In this document: in pieces, positions 46,391 through 57,767 of the stretch
Layout: every line of letters starts with the position of its first letter
Position numbering within the stretch: position 1 is the stretch's first letter
Assembly: GCF_000466685.1 (NCBI RefSeq)
Contig: NZ_ANNG01000004.1
Coordinates: forward strand, 1-63,357
Direction of reading: 5' to 3'
From: Campylobacter concisus UNSWCS
GTDB taxonomy: Bacteria > Campylobacterota > Campylobacteria > Campylobacterales > Campylobacteraceae
DNA: 63,357 bases
Notes under the pieces: model-generated
Database searches by the model: none
What the model saw: the letters and a program-made list of their open reading frames with translations, nothing else
What the model was told of the DNA's origin: nothing
Made by a program: the position numbers and the translations under genes

Positions 46391-47251
46391 ATGGCGAAAA
46401 AAGGTGGATTAGGGCGCGGACTTAGCGCGATACTTGAAGATGTAGAGCAGGCCTACAGCAAAGAGATCGCAAATTTAAACGACTCTGAGATAGTCGAAGA
46501 GATAAATATAGATAAAATTTTACCAAACCCTTACCAGCCAAGGACGCATTTTGACGAAGAGGCTTTAAAAGAGCTAAGTGCCAGCATCAAAAGGCACGGA
46601 CTAATACAACCAATAATCGTCATCAAAAAAGATGACGGCTATATGCTAATAGCTGGTGAGCGTAGATACCGCGCCACAAAGATGCTCGGAGCAAGCAAGA
46701 TAAAGGCGATCATCGCTGATATCAAGTCTCAAAATTTAAGAGAGCTTGCGCTTATCGAAAACATACAACGTGAAAATTTAAATCCAATCGAACTTGCAAA
46801 GTCATATAAAGAGCTTATAAACGAGTATAAGATCACGCAAGATGGCCTAGCAAACATTATCCACAAGAGCAGAACTCAGATAACAAATACGATGAGACTT
46901 TTGCTACTTAGCGACTACACGCAAAGACTTTTACAAGAAGACAAGCTCACGCAAGGTCACGCTAAAGTCATCGTAGGACTTAGTAGCGAAGAAGAAAGAA
47001 TGGTCGTTGATACGATCATTGGGCAAAAGCTAAGTGTTAGAGATACAGAAATTTTAGTAAAAAAGATAAAAAATAAAGAAGAAGTAAAAGAGCCAAAGCC
47101 TCAAATTTCAGAGGAGATGAGCAAAAAATTATCAAATTTACAAGAAATTTTTAAAAATTTGAAGATAAAAACAAAAGTAAAATCTAAAAATTTAATATTA
47201 GAATTTAGCGATATTTCGCAGGTAGAAGAATTTATCGCTAAGCTAAAATAG
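46391..47251 (+). CDS. parB: Chromosome partitioning protein ParB
   Basis: A 286-residue DNA-binding CTPase-family protein. Present are GLGRGLSAIL at the N-terminus, then the CTP/ParB boxes ILPNPYQPRTHFDEEALKEL and LIAGERRYRATKMLG. ALIENIQRENLNPIELAKSY and the HTH LANIIHKSRTQITNTMRLL follow, with a C-terminal dimer domain. No clear parS was found in the window by eye. Confidence 0.95.
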   Translation: MAKKGGLGRGLSAILEDVEQAYSKEIANLNDSEIVEEINIDKILPNPYQPRTHFDEEALKELSASIKRHGLIQPIIVIKKDDGYMLIAGERRYRATKMLGASKIKAIIADIKSQNLRELALIENIQRENLNPIELAKSYKELINEYKITQDGLANIIHKSRTQITNTMRLLLLSDYTQRLLQEDKLTQGHAKVIVGLSSEEERMVVDTIIGQKLSVRDTEILVKKIKNKEEVKEPKPQISEEMSKKLSNLQEIFKNLKIKTKVKSKNLILEFSDISQVEEFIAKLK

Positions 47252-47346
47252 AATTACAAATTTATTTTTATTTTTAGTAATTTATTGTAAAATCAGACTT
47301 TGATTTGAATATTAAATAAAACTTAATAACAAAATAAGGAGAGTGG

Positions 47347-47769
47347 ATGTTAGAAATAGATGTGCCATTGATGCTTTTAACGGCTATCGTTCTCTTTGTC
47401 TTGATCGCCATTTTAAATCCTTTGCTATACAAGCCAATGCTTAAATTTATAGATGACAGAAATGCCTCTATAAAAAATGACGAAGAGAGCACTAGCAAAA
47501 ATGCAAGCGACTTAAGCGTTCATGAAAAAGAGATCGAAGAGATCATACAAAATGCAAGATCCGAGGCTAACAAAATAAGACAAGAAGCCTTAAATTTGGC
47601 AAAAGAAGAGTCTTTAAAAGAGATAAATGCGGTAAAAAGTAGTTTAGAGGCTGATTATAATGAGTTTTTAAACGCTTTAAGCTCTCAAAAAGATAGCCTA
47701 AAGGCAGATCTATCAGCTAAACTACCTGAGCTTAGAGCAGCTTTAAACGCTAAGCTCTCTAAAATTTAA
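47347..47769 (+). CDS. ATP synthase subunit b' (AtpF')
   Basis: A 140-residue F0 stalk subunit. One N-terminal membrane helix (about 5-27) is followed by a long, charged coiled coil. The N-terminus LEIDVPLMLLTAIVLFVLIA differs from AtpF. A separate b' gene before atpF is normal in Campylobacter. It starts the atp cluster; subunits a and c are not here, as in related genomes. RBS AAGGAGAG. Confidence 0.93.
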   Translation: MLEIDVPLMLLTAIVLFVLIAILNPLLYKPMLKFIDDRNASIKNDEESTSKNASDLSVHEKEIEEIIQNARSEANKIRQEALNLAKEESLKEINAVKSSLEADYNEFLNALSSQKDSLKADLSAKLPELRAALNAKLSKI

Positions 47770-47778
47770 AGGAAATTT

Positions 47779-48291
47779 ATGAAGATAAAAATTTTATTTT
47801 TTCTAGCACTTCCATTTCTAGCATACGCTAGCGAGCATGGTGAAACAAACTACGACATAGTCGAGAGAACGCTAAACTTCTTACTTTTCTTTGCTATTTT
47901 GGTCTATTTTGCTGCTAAGCCACTAAAAGCTCTTTATCAAAGCAGGATCGACAGGATCGCAAATAAGCTTGAGAGTATCCAAGAGAAGCTTCGTGAGTCA
48001 AAAGCTAAAAAAGATGACGTTTTAAAGCGTGTAGAAGAGGCTAAGCAAAATGCAAATGCTCTAATCGAGACTGCGAAAAAAGAGGCTGTAAATTTAGCTG
48101 CCAAAGTTAAAAAAGAGGCTCAAAACGATATCGCAAATATCGAAAAAGGCTACAAAGAGCAAAAAGAATTTGAAGAGCGCAAGATGACAAAGGGCGTTGT
48201 AAATGAAATTTTGAGCGACATTTTCTCAAGTGATAGCCTAAAAGTCGATCAAAAAGAGCTTGTAAATATCATACTTAAAAAGGTTAGCTAA
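47779..48291 (+). CDS. atpF: ATP synthase subunit b
   Basis: A 170-residue subunit with an extra N-terminal signal-like stretch (MKIKILFFLALPFLAYASEHG), then a membrane helix (LNFLLFFAILVYFAAKPLKALY). A coiled coil follows. The leader before the membrane helix is characteristic of epsilonproteobacterial AtpF. It overlaps atpH by one base (TAATG). Confidence 0.94.
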   Translation: MKIKILFFLALPFLAYASEHGETNYDIVERTLNFLLFFAILVYFAAKPLKALYQSRIDRIANKLESIQEKLRESKAKKDDVLKRVEEAKQNANALIETAKKEAVNLAAKVKKEAQNDIANIEKGYKEQKEFEERKMTKGVVNEILSDIFSSDSLKVDQKELVNIILKKVS

Positions 48292-48821
48292 TGAATGAAG
48301 TAGTAGCTAAAAAATACGTAAAGGCGATCTTAAGCGACGTAAAATCCAATGAACTTAATGCATTTGTTGAAAATTTATCAGAGCTAGCTGCTGCTTTTGC
48401 TAGCGATAAATTTAAAAGCATTATAAGTTTGCCAACACTAAAGGCTTCACAAAAGGTTGAATTTGTACTATCTTTGGTTAAAAATCAAGATACTAAATTT
48501 GCAAATTTTATAAAGCTTCTTGGTGCAAACAAAAGACTAGAGCTTATCCCAGCGATCTTAAACGAGATGAAGATAGAGCAATCTTTGCTTGAAAATACAT
48601 ATCGCGGCGAGGTCATTGGAAATTTTGATCTAAGCGCTGAGCAGCTAAAAGCTTTGGAAGAGAATTTCTCTAAGAAATTTAACTCTAAGATCAAGCTTGA
48701 TGGTTCAAAGAGCGATTACAACGGTGTAAAAGTTGAGTTAGATGATTTAGGTGTCGAGGTAAATTTCTCTATCGACAGACTAAAAAGTCAAATGAGTGAA
48801 TATATATTAAAAGCAATTTAA
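48291..48821 (+). CDS. atpH: ATP synthase delta subunit
   Basis: A 176-residue OSCP/delta subunit that joins F1 to the stalk. The N-terminal helical bundle is [14 protein letters not shown], and the C-terminal part ends [23 protein letters not shown]. The region [20 protein letters not shown] has the family's short beta strand. Confidence 0.95.
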   Translation: MNEVVAKKYVKAILSDVKSNELNAFVENLSELAAAFASDKFKSIISLPTLKASQKVEFVLSLVKNQDTKFANFIKLLGANKRLELIPAILNEMKIEQSLLENTYRGEVIGNFDLSAEQLKALEENFSKKFNSKIKLDGSKSDYNGVKVELDDLGVEVNFSIDRLKSQMSEYILKAI

Positions 48822-48835
48822 AAAGGAGTGAAAGC

Positions 48836-50353
48836 GTGAGTGCAAAAATTAAAGCTGACGAAATTAGCACGATAATCAAAGAGCGTATCGAAAATTTTGA
48901 TTTAAGTGTTGATGTAGAAGAGACCGGTAAAGTCATCTCAGTCGCTGATGGCGTTGCTAACGTTTATGGTTTGAAAAACGTTATGGCTGGTGAGATGGTA
49001 GAGTTTGAAAGCGGCGAAAAGGGTATGGCTCTTAACCTTGAAGAGAGCAGTGTTGGTATAGTTATCCTTGGAAAAACTAGCGGTATTACAGAAGGAAGCT
49101 CTGTAAAAAGACTTAAAAAACTTCTACGTGTGCCAGTTGGCGACGCATTGATCGGCCGTGTTGTAAATTCACTCGGTGAGCCAATCGATGCAAAAGGTCC
49201 AATCGAAGCTACTGAATCTCGCTTCGTCGAAGAAAAAGCAAAAGGTATCATGGCTAGAAAAAGCGTTCATGAGCCACTTCAAACAGGTATCAAAGCTATC
49301 GACGCACTTGTGCCAATCGGTAGAGGCCAAAGAGAGCTGATCATCGGCGACCGCCAAACTGGTAAAACAACAGTTGCTATCGATACTATCATTAACCAAA
49401 AAGGTCAAGATGTCATTTGTATCTACGTAGCTATCGGTCAAAAACAATCAACCGTTGCTCAAGTCGTTAAAAAACTTGAAGAATATGGCGCTATGGACTA
49501 TACAATAGTTGTAAATGCTGGAGCTAGTGACGCAGCTGCGCTTCAATACCTTGCCCCATACGCTGGCGTAACAATGGGCGAATACTTTAGAGATAACTCT
49601 CGCCACGCGCTAATCATCTATGATGACTTATCAAAACATGCGGTTGCTTACCGTGAGATGTCTTTGATCTTAAGAAGACCACCGGGTCGTGAAGCTTATC
49701 CTGGTGACGTTTTCTACCTTCACTCAAGACTTTTAGAAAGAGCAAGTAAGCTAAATGACGCGCTAGGTGCTGGATCTTTGACAGCTCTGCCTATCATCGA
49801 AACTCAAGCAGGTGACGTTTCAGCTTATATTCCAACAAACGTTATTTCTATTACAGATGGTCAAATTTTCCTTGAGAGTGACCTATTTAACTCAGGTATC
49901 CGCCCAGCGATCAACGTTGGTCTTTCTGTATCTCGTGTCGGTGGTGCAGCTCAGATCAAAGCTATCAAACAAGTTTCTGGTACGTTAAGACTAGACCTTG
50001 CTCAGTACCGCGAACTACAAGCCTTTGCTCAGTTTGCAAGCGACCTTGACGAGAGCTCAAGAAAACAACTAGAGCGTGGTCAAAAGATGGTTGAAGTACT
50101 AAAACAACCTCCATATTCTCCGCTTCCAGTTGAGAATCAAGTAGTTATTATATTTGCTGGTGCTAAGGGTTATTTAGATGACATTGCGACTGCAAATGTA
50201 ACAAAATTTGAAGCAGAGCTATATCCATATATCGAGGCAAAATACCCTGAAATTTTTGAGCAGATCAGAACTAAAAAGGTTCTTGATAAAGAAGTAGAAG
50301 AAATTTTACATAAAGCGTTGAAAGATTTTAAAGCGACTTTTGCCGCTAACTAG
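48836..50353 (+). CDS. atpA: ATP synthase alpha subunit
   Basis: A 505-residue F1 subunit. The P-loop is [15 protein letters not shown] near 169-183, and the arginine-finger region is [16 protein letters not shown] near 370. [20 protein letters not shown] is the family signature. The start is GTG at 48836 with RBS AAGGAG 8 nt upstream. Confidence 0.98.
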   Translation: MSAKIKADEISTIIKERIENFDLSVDVEETGKVISVADGVANVYGLKNVMAGEMVEFESGEKGMALNLEESSVGIVILGKTSGITEGSSVKRLKKLLRVPVGDALIGRVVNSLGEPIDAKGPIEATESRFVEEKAKGIMARKSVHEPLQTGIKAIDALVPIGRGQRELIIGDRQTGKTTVAIDTIINQKGQDVICIYVAIGQKQSTVAQVVKKLEEYGAMDYTIVVNAGASDAAALQYLAPYAGVTMGEYFRDNSRHALIIYDDLSKHAVAYREMSLILRRPPGREAYPGDVFYLHSRLLERASKLNDALGAGSLTALPIIETQAGDVSAYIPTNVISITDGQIFLESDLFNSGIRPAINVGLSVSRVGGAAQIKAIKQVSGTLRLDLAQYRELQAFAQFASDLDESSRKQLERGQKMVEVLKQPPYSPLPVENQVVIIFAGAKGYLDDIATANVTKFEAELYPYIEAKYPEIFEQIRTKKVLDKEVEEILHKALKDFKATFAAN

Positions 50354-50362
50354 GGCTAAGAT

Positions 50363-51250
50363 ATGTCAAATTTAAAAGATATAAAACGAAAGATCAAGAG
50401 CGTCCAGAACACTCAAAAGACGACGCGTGCAATGAAGCTTGTCTCAACAGCAAAGCTTCGCAAAGCTGAAGAAGCTGCACGCTACTCTAGGGTTTATGCA
50501 CTTAAGATCAACGAGGTTTTATCAGAGATAGCTTATAAGATCAATCAATACGCTTCAGTTATGACTGAGAGCAAATTTTTTAACACTGAAAAGAGTGTTG
50601 AGAAAGTTGATATTATATTTGTGACAGCTGATAAAGGACTTTGCGGTGGCTTTAACGTCCAAACCATAAAGACAGTTAGACGCATGATCGATGAGCTAAA
50701 AGCCAAAAAGATCAAAGTTAGACTAAGAGCTGTTGGTAAAAAAGGCATAGAATTTTTCAATTTCCAAGGCGTTGAACTACTTGAGACTTATGTCGGGGCT
50801 AGCTCATCACCTACATATGAAAAAGCTCAAAAGATCATAAAAGATGCTATTGATGACTTTACAAACGGCATAACAGATAAGGTTGTGCTAATACACAATG
50901 GCTATAAAAATATGATTTCTCAAGAGATCAGAGTAAATGATATTGTGCCTATTGAGCCGTCTAAGATAGTTGCGGTTGAGACAAATTCTTTGATGGAATT
51001 TGAGCCAGAGGACAACTATACTAAGATTATGGATGAATTGCTCAATAAATATTTTGAGTATAGTATGTATTATGCTTTAGTTGACTCTTTGGCAGCTGAG
51101 CACAGCGCTAGAATGCAAGCTATGGATAATGCAACAAACAATGCTAAACAACGCGTCAAACAGTTAAATCTTGCTTACAATAAAGCAAGACAAGAGTCTA
51201 TTACCACTGAGCTTATCGAGATCATCAGTGGTGTTGAATCAATGAAATAA
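50363..51250 (+). CDS. atpG: ATP synthase gamma subunit
   Basis: A 295-residue rotor shaft. N- and C-terminal coiled-coil helices ([40 protein letters not shown]) flank a central Rossmann-like domain with [13 protein letters not shown]. Ten nt after atpA. Confidence 0.97.
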   Translation: MSNLKDIKRKIKSVQNTQKTTRAMKLVSTAKLRKAEEAARYSRVYALKINEVLSEIAYKINQYASVMTESKFFNTEKSVEKVDIIFVTADKGLCGGFNVQTIKTVRRMIDELKAKKIKVRLRAVGKKGIEFFNFQGVELLETYVGASSSPTYEKAQKIIKDAIDDFTNGITDKVVLIHNGYKNMISQEIRVNDIVPIEPSKIVAVETNSLMEFEPEDNYTKIMDELLNKYFEYSMYYALVDSLAAEHSARMQAMDNATNNAKQRVKQLNLAYNKARQESITTELIEIISGVESMK

Positions 51251-51261
51251 AAGGAGTATGA

Positions 51262-52659
<1,398 letters not shown>

Positions 52660-52677
52660 ATTTAAAAAGGAAGCGTA

Positions 52678-53067
52678 ATGGATAAATTACATTTAGAGAT
52701 CGTAACTCCTCAAGGTCAGATATTTAATGATGACGTGAGTAGTGTAGTGCTTCCAGGTAGCGAGGGTGAGTTTGGTGTTTTGCCAAACCACGCCTCATTA
52801 ATATCTCTTTTAAAAGCAGGTATTATAGATATAGAAGATAAGCATAAAAAGCATGATGTAGTTGCTATTAACTGGGGCTATGCAAAGATCGATGAGGGCA
52901 AAGTAGTTATACTAGCTGACGGTGCGGTCTATGTCTCTGGCAATAGTGAAAGCGAGCTTGCAAATTCATTAGAAGCTGCTAGAAATTTGATAGAGAGTAT
53001 GAGCAGTGATACAAATGCTTTTGCAGCAACTATATCAAAAATGGAAAATGTAGTGAGAGCAAGATAA
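52678..53067 (+). CDS. atpC: ATP synthase epsilon subunit
   Basis: A 129-residue subunit. The N-terminal beta sandwich is LHLEIVTPQGQIFNDDVSSV, then LPGSEGEFGVLPNHASLISLLKAG. The short C-terminal helical pair follows. Its TAA is immediately followed by the GTG start of the TolQ-like gene, so the atp and tol-pal clusters may be cotranscribed. Confidence 0.95.
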   Translation: MDKLHLEIVTPQGQIFNDDVSSVVLPGSEGEFGVLPNHASLISLLKAGIIDIEDKHKKHDVVAINWGYAKIDEGKVVILADGAVYVSGNSESELANSLEAARNLIESMSSDTNAFAATISKMENVVRAR

Positions 53068-53652
53068 GTGGGCGGAATAGATATATTTTTAAATTACATT
53101 CAAAGAAGTAGTTTTATTACAATTATAGTTTTAACTTGGTTGTCAATATATTTTATAGTTAGTTTTACAATTCTTTTTTCAAGAATGGCTGGCATAGGGG
53201 CTTGGCAAAAACGCGAGCAAAATGCGCTTGAAGCATTGCTTATGGGCGCGAAAAATATACCAAATGACTCATCTTTAAAGAAGTGTGCAAGTGGTAGAAT
53301 TTCGAAAGAAAAGCTAAATGTTTGCATAAGCATTGCCGAAAAAAATGCTACAAGTGGGCTTACATGGCTTAGTGTAATAGCTTCTACTTCTCCATTTATC
53401 GGTCTTTTTGGAACAGTCGTATCTATCTTGGAGACATTTTCACAGCTAGGAAATGGTGCAGGCTCATCTCTTGGAGTTATAGCCCCAGCTATCTCTGAAG
53501 CGCTTGTCGCTACTGGATGCGGAATTTTTGTTGCGATCCCAGCATATACATTTAACTTGCTTATAAAAAGAAAAGCTTACGAATTAATGAGCGTTATCGA
53601 GCGTCAAGCTGACGTTATGATAGCACTTAAAAAAGATGACGAGACGTTATAG
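53068..53652 (+). CDS. tolQ: TolQ/ExbB family proton-channel protein
   Basis: A 194-residue inner-membrane protein with three hydrophobic segments (about 15-40, 105-130, 145-170). LSVIASTSPFIGLFGTVVSIL and VIAPAISEALVATGCGIFVAIPAYTF contain the conserved pore Thr and Gly. It is followed by TolR, TolA-like, TolB and Pal, so TolQ is the better name, although Campylobacter annotations often call it ExbB. The start is GTG at 53068, directly after the atpC stop. Confidence 0.9.
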   Translation: MGGIDIFLNYIQRSSFITIIVLTWLSIYFIVSFTILFSRMAGIGAWQKREQNALEALLMGAKNIPNDSSLKKCASGRISKEKLNVCISIAEKNATSGLTWLSVIASTSPFIGLFGTVVSILETFSQLGNGAGSSLGVIAPAISEALVATGCGIFVAIPAYTFNLLIKRKAYELMSVIERQADVMIALKKDDETL

Positions 53653-54051
53653 ATGGCTCTTAAATTTGACGACGAAACACCAGAGTTAAACATAACGCCT
53701 CTTGTTGACATCATGCTTGTTTTGTTGGCTATTTTAATGGTTACAATGCCAACTATAACATATCAAGAAGATATAACATTGCCAGATGGCTCAAAGGCAA
53801 AAACATCTACGTCTAAACAAAAAGATCTTATAGTGTCTATAAATGCACAAGGACAAGTTAGAATAGATCAAAGTACAATGAGCCTTGCTGAACTTCCAGA
53901 TAACATTGCACTAATGAGTGCAAAATATGACAAAACCTCGCCTATATACATAAAGGCTGATAAAAATTTAAAATACGATGATGTTATGTTTGTATTAAAG
54001 ACTTTAAAAGGTGCTGGTTTTAATAAAGTAGCTTTAGAGACAAACGGTTAA
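53653..54051 (+). CDS. tolR: TolR/ExbD family protein
   Basis: A 132-residue protein with a short cytoplasmic N-terminus (ELNITPLVDIMLVLLAILMV). The membrane helix at about 16-37 carries the essential Asp. The periplasmic domain follows. The ATG directly follows the tolQ stop. With TolQ it forms the proton-driven motor for TolA. Confidence 0.92.
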   Translation: MALKFDDETPELNITPLVDIMLVLLAILMVTMPTITYQEDITLPDGSKAKTSTSKQKDLIVSINAQGQVRIDQSTMSLAELPDNIALMSAKYDKTSPIYIKADKNLKYDDVMFVLKTLKGAGFNKVALETNG

Positions 54052-54052
54052 G

Positions 54053-54997
54053 ATGCCTAATAAAGTTAAATTTCCAACGCTTAGTTCGTTTTTTGTAGCG
54101 TTTTGCATTTACATTATCATTGTGCTTGCTTTGTTTATAAAGCTTACTTTTTTTAGCGAACCTCCTAAAAAATATACCGATGACAAAGATGCTATTATGG
54201 ACGTAGTTATGGTTGATAGAGAAGTTGATCAAACCATAAAAGCGCCAAAACAAGCAAAAGAGGTCGTAAAAGAGACAAAACCAGAACCTAAAAAAGAGTC
54301 AGAAGAAGATAAACAAGAGACTACAAATAAACCTGTTGTGCCAGATGAGCCATTACCAACCCCAAGCTTGCCAACTCCTCCAAAAGAAGAGCCAAAGCCT
54401 GAGCCTAAACCTACGCCAAAGCCTGAAATCCCAAAACCTAGTGAAGAGCCTAAAGAGGATGTCAAGCCAGAGCCAAAGCCTGAGCCTAAACCTACGCCAA
54501 AGCCAGTTGAAAAGCCAAAACCAAAAGAGCCAAATATAAAAGATCTCTTTAGTGATATAGACTCGACTAAACTTAAAAAAGATGATGGTATAAAAAAGGC
54601 TGAAAATAAAGTGCAAAGCCGCAAAAAAAGCGAGGCTTCTAGCTCAAAAGCTGCAAAAGAGGCTAGCGATATTATAAAGAGCCTAAAAATAGATCAAAAC
54701 CCAACTGCACCAAAGTCACAAATGACTGGCACTTATGATCCATTGATGGGTGCTATAACAAAGCAAATTCAAAGAAGATGGCAAAGCTATAAAGCTGACT
54801 CTGCAAACCTTGCCAAAGTAAAAGTCATGATAGATCAGAGTGGAAATTTTAGCTATGAAATTTTAGAGCTATCATATAATGAAGAGTTTAATGCAAAGGT
54901 AAAAGAGTGCTTGGAAAAGCTTACTGCAGAGAAATTTCCATTTAATCCAGACAAAAGTACTACTTTTAATTTAAATTTAGAAGATAAAATAAACTAA
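54053..54997 (+). CDS. tolA: TolA-like energy transducer (TonB C-terminal type)
   Basis: A 314-residue protein. The membrane helix spans about 13-33. A long Pro/Lys/Glu-rich region (about 70-170, with EPKPEPKPTPKP units) would span the periplasm. A mixed linker follows, then a C-terminal domain (about 225-314) starting GTYDPLMGAITKQIQRRWQSY. That C-terminal has the TonB/TolA pattern of W, then VKVMIDQSGNFSYEILELS. The position between tolR and tolB favours TolA. A 36-bp perfect direct repeat codes part of the Pro region. Confidence 0.85.
   Translation: MPNKVKFPTLSSFFVAFCIYIIIVLALFIKLTFFSEPPKKYTDDKDAIMDVVMVDREVDQTIKAPKQAKEVVKETKPEPKKESEEDKQETTNKPVVPDEPLPTPSLPTPPKEEPKPEPKPTPKPEIPKPSEEPKEDVKPEPKPEPKPTPKPVEKPKPKEPNIKDLFSDIDSTKLKKDDGIKKAENKVQSRKKSEASSSKAAKEASDIIKSLKIDQNPTAPKSQMTGTYDPLMGAITKQIQRRWQSYKADSANLAKVKVMIDQSGNFSYEILELSYNEEFNAKVKECLEKLTAEKFPFNPDKSTTFNLNLEDKIN
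54388..54504 (+). repeat. 36-bp in-frame direct repeat in the TolA-like gene
   Basis: 54388-54423 is identical to 54469-54504. Spacing is 81 bp, a multiple of three, so gain or loss by slippage would keep the frame and change the length of the Pro-rich spacer. It encodes EPKPEPKPTPKP. Confidence 0.85.
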
Positions 54998-55022
54998 AAA
55001 TTTATAAATTTACGGAGTAGAG

Positions 55023-56279
55023 ATGAAGAAAATTTTTCTTTTTTTGTGCGTTGCTCTAGGGCTTTATGCTGCTGATGCAACGATATCTGTTATAAACCAA
55101 GGTGTTGCTTTGCCAAAGATAGCTTTGCAAGATGCAACTACAGCCGTTAGTGATGCTGGCTTTAAAGATAAATTCTTTAAGATCATGCTAGGCGACTTGA
55201 AAGTTAGCTCAGACTTTGAGGTTATCGAAGATCACGTGCCTTCAACCTACGAGGGAACAGCAGCTACAAATACAATGAGCGACAAAGGTGTTGAGCTTAT
55301 CTTTAGATATGCTCTTGAAGGTTCTATGGGCTCACCTCTTACTTTAAGAGTAAAACTCATCGATGCAAAAACTGCAACTACAAGGTATGAGAGAGTATAT
55401 AACATGCCTGATGGCGCAAAGTATCCGTTTTTGGCACACAAGAGTATAGTTGAGCTAACAAATGAGCTAAATTTACCACCAGTTGGCTGGATGGAGAAAT
55501 TTATCATCCTAGCAAAATACACTTCAGCTCGCCAAAGCTCTATTATAGTAGCTGATTACACACTTACGTATCAAAAGACAATAGTAAGTGGCGGTCTAAA
55601 TATCTTCCCTAAGTGGGCAGGCGCTGATCAGAGTAAATTTTACTATACATCTTATGTAAATAATAAGCCGACTTTGTTTAGATATGATCTAAATTCAGGC
55701 ACTAAAACAAAGATAATAGATAGTATGGGTATGCTTATAGCATCTGATGTTAGTAAAGATGGAAGTAAAATTCTATTAACTATGGCTCCAAAAGATCAGC
55801 CAGATATTTTCATCTATAATACAGGTAGCAAAAAATTAACTCAGATCACAAACTATCCAGGCATTGATGTAAATGGAAATTTCGTAGATAATGACAGCAG
55901 AATAGTTTTTGTCTCAGATAGACTTGGATATCCAAACATCTTTGCAACACCTGCAACTTCAGGCGGAAGTGTTGAGCAAATGGTATTTCATGGCAAAAAC
56001 AACAACTCAGTAAGCACTTTTGAAAACTATGTAGTTTATTCAAGCAGAGAGGCTAGTGGTGGCTTTAATATCTATCTAATCTCAACTCAAACAGATTTTA
56101 TTCGCCAGCTTACAGCAAATGGTAAAAATAACTATCCAAGATTTTCAAGTGATGGTCAAAGTGTTGTTTTTATCAAAGAACTTGGCGGTCAAAGCTCGCT
56201 TGGCGTTGTTAGATTAAATGAGAACAGAAGTTTCCAATTTCCACTAAAAGTAGGTAAAATTCAATCTATTGATTGGTAA
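55023..56279 (+). CDS. tolB: Tol-Pal system protein TolB
   Basis: A 418-residue periplasmic protein. A signal peptide (MKKIFLFLCVALGLYAADA) is followed by an N-terminal domain to about 160, then a C-terminal beta propeller. The propeller blades repeat the pattern FPKWAGADQSKFYYTSY, DVSKDGSKILLTMA, NFVDNDSRIVFVSD and PRFSSDGQSVVFIKE. It binds Pal and links the motor to the outer membrane. Confidence 0.94.
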   Translation: MKKIFLFLCVALGLYAADATISVINQGVALPKIALQDATTAVSDAGFKDKFFKIMLGDLKVSSDFEVIEDHVPSTYEGTAATNTMSDKGVELIFRYALEGSMGSPLTLRVKLIDAKTATTRYERVYNMPDGAKYPFLAHKSIVELTNELNLPPVGWMEKFIILAKYTSARQSSIIVADYTLTYQKTIVSGGLNIFPKWAGADQSKFYYTSYVNNKPTLFRYDLNSGTKTKIIDSMGMLIASDVSKDGSKILLTMAPKDQPDIFIYNTGSKKLTQITNYPGIDVNGNFVDNDSRIVFVSDRLGYPNIFATPATSGGSVEQMVFHGKNNNSVSTFENYVVYSSREASGGFNIYLISTQTDFIRQLTANGKNNYPRFSSDGQSVVFIKELGGQSSLGVVRLNENRSFQFPLKVGKIQSIDW

Positions 56280-56308
56280 TATTATGGTAATATTTAAAAA
56301 AAATATGT

Positions 56309-56314
56309 TATAAT
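56309..56314 (+). promoter_or_regulatory. Extended -10 promoter of pal
   Basis: TGT-TATAATTCG lies 30 nt before the pal ATG. An internal promoter would let the abundant Pal be made in excess of TolB. Confidence 0.6.
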
Positions 56315-56343
56315 TCGACCAAATTTTTCAAAAAGGATAAGGA

Positions 56344-56850
56344 ATGAAAAAAGTAGTTCTAGCAAGTGTTGCAGTTGCAACTTTATTGTTGAGCGGTTGT
56401 AGCTCTAAAAACCCTGAAGTTGATATGAATGCAAATTCAAATCAATCTGCAGATAACTCAGGTAGCATGAGTGATGCTGATAGATTAGCAGCTCTTATCG
56501 CTAACATCGAGAGCCAAGTTAAAAGTGTATACTTTGACTTTGATAAATTTAATATCAAAGCTGACCAACAAGGTGTTGTTAGCTCAAATGCATCAGTATT
56601 TAACCAAGCTGACGCTCAAGCTCTTTCTATAAAAGTAGAAGGTAACTGCGACGAGTGGGGTACAGATGAGTATAACTATGCTCTTGGTCTAAAACGTGCT
56701 AAAAGTGCTAAAGACGCTCTTGTAAGAAATGGCGTTAGCGCTGATAGAATCGCTGTAGTAAGCTTTGGCGAAAGCAACCCAGTTTGTACAGACAAAACAA
56801 AAGCTTGCGACGCTCAAAACAGACGTGCAGATTTCAAAGTACTTCCTTAA
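56344..56850 (+). CDS. pal: Peptidoglycan-associated lipoprotein Pal
   Basis: A 168-residue outer-membrane lipoprotein. The lipobox is LLLSGC (Cys at 19). A Ser/Asn linker is followed by an OmpA-like peptidoglycan-binding domain (about 55-165) with VEGNCDEWGTDEYNYALGLKRA, an OmpA-like motif with EWGT. NRRADFKVLP is the C-terminal end. Adjacent to TolB as usual. Confidence 0.95.
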   Translation: MKKVVLASVAVATLLLSGCSSKNPEVDMNANSNQSADNSGSMSDADRLAALIANIESQVKSVYFDFDKFNIKADQQGVVSSNASVFNQADAQALSIKVEGNCDEWGTDEYNYALGLKRAKSAKDALVRNGVSADRIAVVSFGESNPVCTDKTKACDAQNRRADFKVLP

Positions 56851-56863
56851 TCTGTAAGTAATA

Positions 56864-57706
56864 ATGAATAAAAAAATAATCATTGCGGCTCTTCTTGGAG
56901 CCGCTTTCTCTATAGGTTCAGCTCAAGAAGTTTCAGCATTTGACGCAGGTAATATGGATAGCGCAAATCCATACGGACTAACAGATGATGAAAAGGCAAC
57001 TCTAAGCAACAAAAGAAGCGTTCAAAATATTGAAGAAAACATGGATAATGTTTCAGAACAACTTCAAGGTTTGCAAAGCTTGATCGAGAGCATGAGTGCT
57101 AGGATGAACAAGCTTGAGCAAAGAATGAACGATATCGAAACCAAAGTCAATGGCGGTATAAGCGATTCTGGTGTAAGTTTGACATCATTAAAAGCTTATG
57201 TTGATGAGACTAGAGATATACAAGATAAAAACTATAAAAATATTACTGCAGCCTTAAATAAATTAGGTGCAATAATGGATAAAAATGCTGCTCAACCAAA
57301 GCAAAATGCAAATCCAAAACAACAAAATAAGCCAACTTCAAATTTTAGTGGCAAAAGCGACAAAGATGTTTTAGCTGATGGCATTAAACTTTTAAATTCT
57401 GGCAATAGCACAGAAGCAGCTGAATATTTTGAATATTTAAATAAAAAAGGCTATAAAACTGGTGCTTCAAATTATTATCTAGGTGAAGTTGCTTATAGTC
57501 AAAAATCATACAGTACAGCCATACAATACTATAAAAAAAGTATACAAAGTGAAGATAAAGCTGACTACACTCCAAAACTTTTGTATCACACAGCTATAAG
57601 CTTTGATAAGATCGGTGATACTCAAAGTGCCAACAGGTTTTATAAGGCTTTAAAAGTAGGCTATCCAGATAGCAAAGAAGCCAAAGCCGCTCCTAACAGA
57701 AACTAA
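56864..57706 (+). CDS. cpoB: TPR/coiled-coil periplasmic protein CpoB (YbgF)
   Basis: A 280-residue periplasmic protein. The signal peptide is MNKKIIIAALLGAAFSIGSAQEVSA. A trimeric coiled coil spans about 55-100 (ENMDNVSEQLQGLQSLIESM). An Asn/Gln-rich linker and C-terminal tetratricopeptide repeats (about 160-280: DGIKLLNSGNSTEAAEYFEYL, SNYYLGEVAYSQKSYSTAIQ) follow. It acts with Tol-Pal and, in other bacteria, coordinates peptidoglycan synthesis with constriction. Confidence 0.9.
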   Translation: MNKKIIIAALLGAAFSIGSAQEVSAFDAGNMDSANPYGLTDDEKATLSNKRSVQNIEENMDNVSEQLQGLQSLIESMSARMNKLEQRMNDIETKVNGGISDSGVSLTSLKAYVDETRDIQDKNYKNITAALNKLGAIMDKNAAQPKQNANPKQQNKPTSNFSGKSDKDVLADGIKLLNSGNSTEAAEYFEYLNKKGYKTGASNYYLGEVAYSQKSYSTAIQYYKKSIQSEDKADYTPKLLYHTAISFDKIGDTQSANRFYKALKVGYPDSKEAKAAPNRN

Positions 57707-57724
57707 AATTTACTCTTTTTTAGA

Positions 57725-57730
57725 TATAAT
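57725..57730 (+). promoter_or_regulatory. -10 box of slyD
   Basis: TATAATCTCACA lies 38 nt upstream of the GTG start. RBS CAAGGAG. Confidence 0.55.
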
Positions 57731-57767
57731 CTCACATTAATCAAAATTAAATTCCAAGGAGATTATT

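Noticed and set aside
44583-46785. Possible parS near parAB (for example CACGTGAAA at about 44598 and AACGTGAAA at about 46769)
   Set aside because: Each has only one half of the palindrome TGTTTCACGTGAAACA; matches are inside coding sequence and expected by chance.
54229-54624. Long antisense open frames opposite tolA
   Set aside because: Produced by the repetitive Pro/Lys/Glu codons on the other strand; low-complexity Gly/Phe/Ser or Trp/Leu/Arg translation, no RBS.
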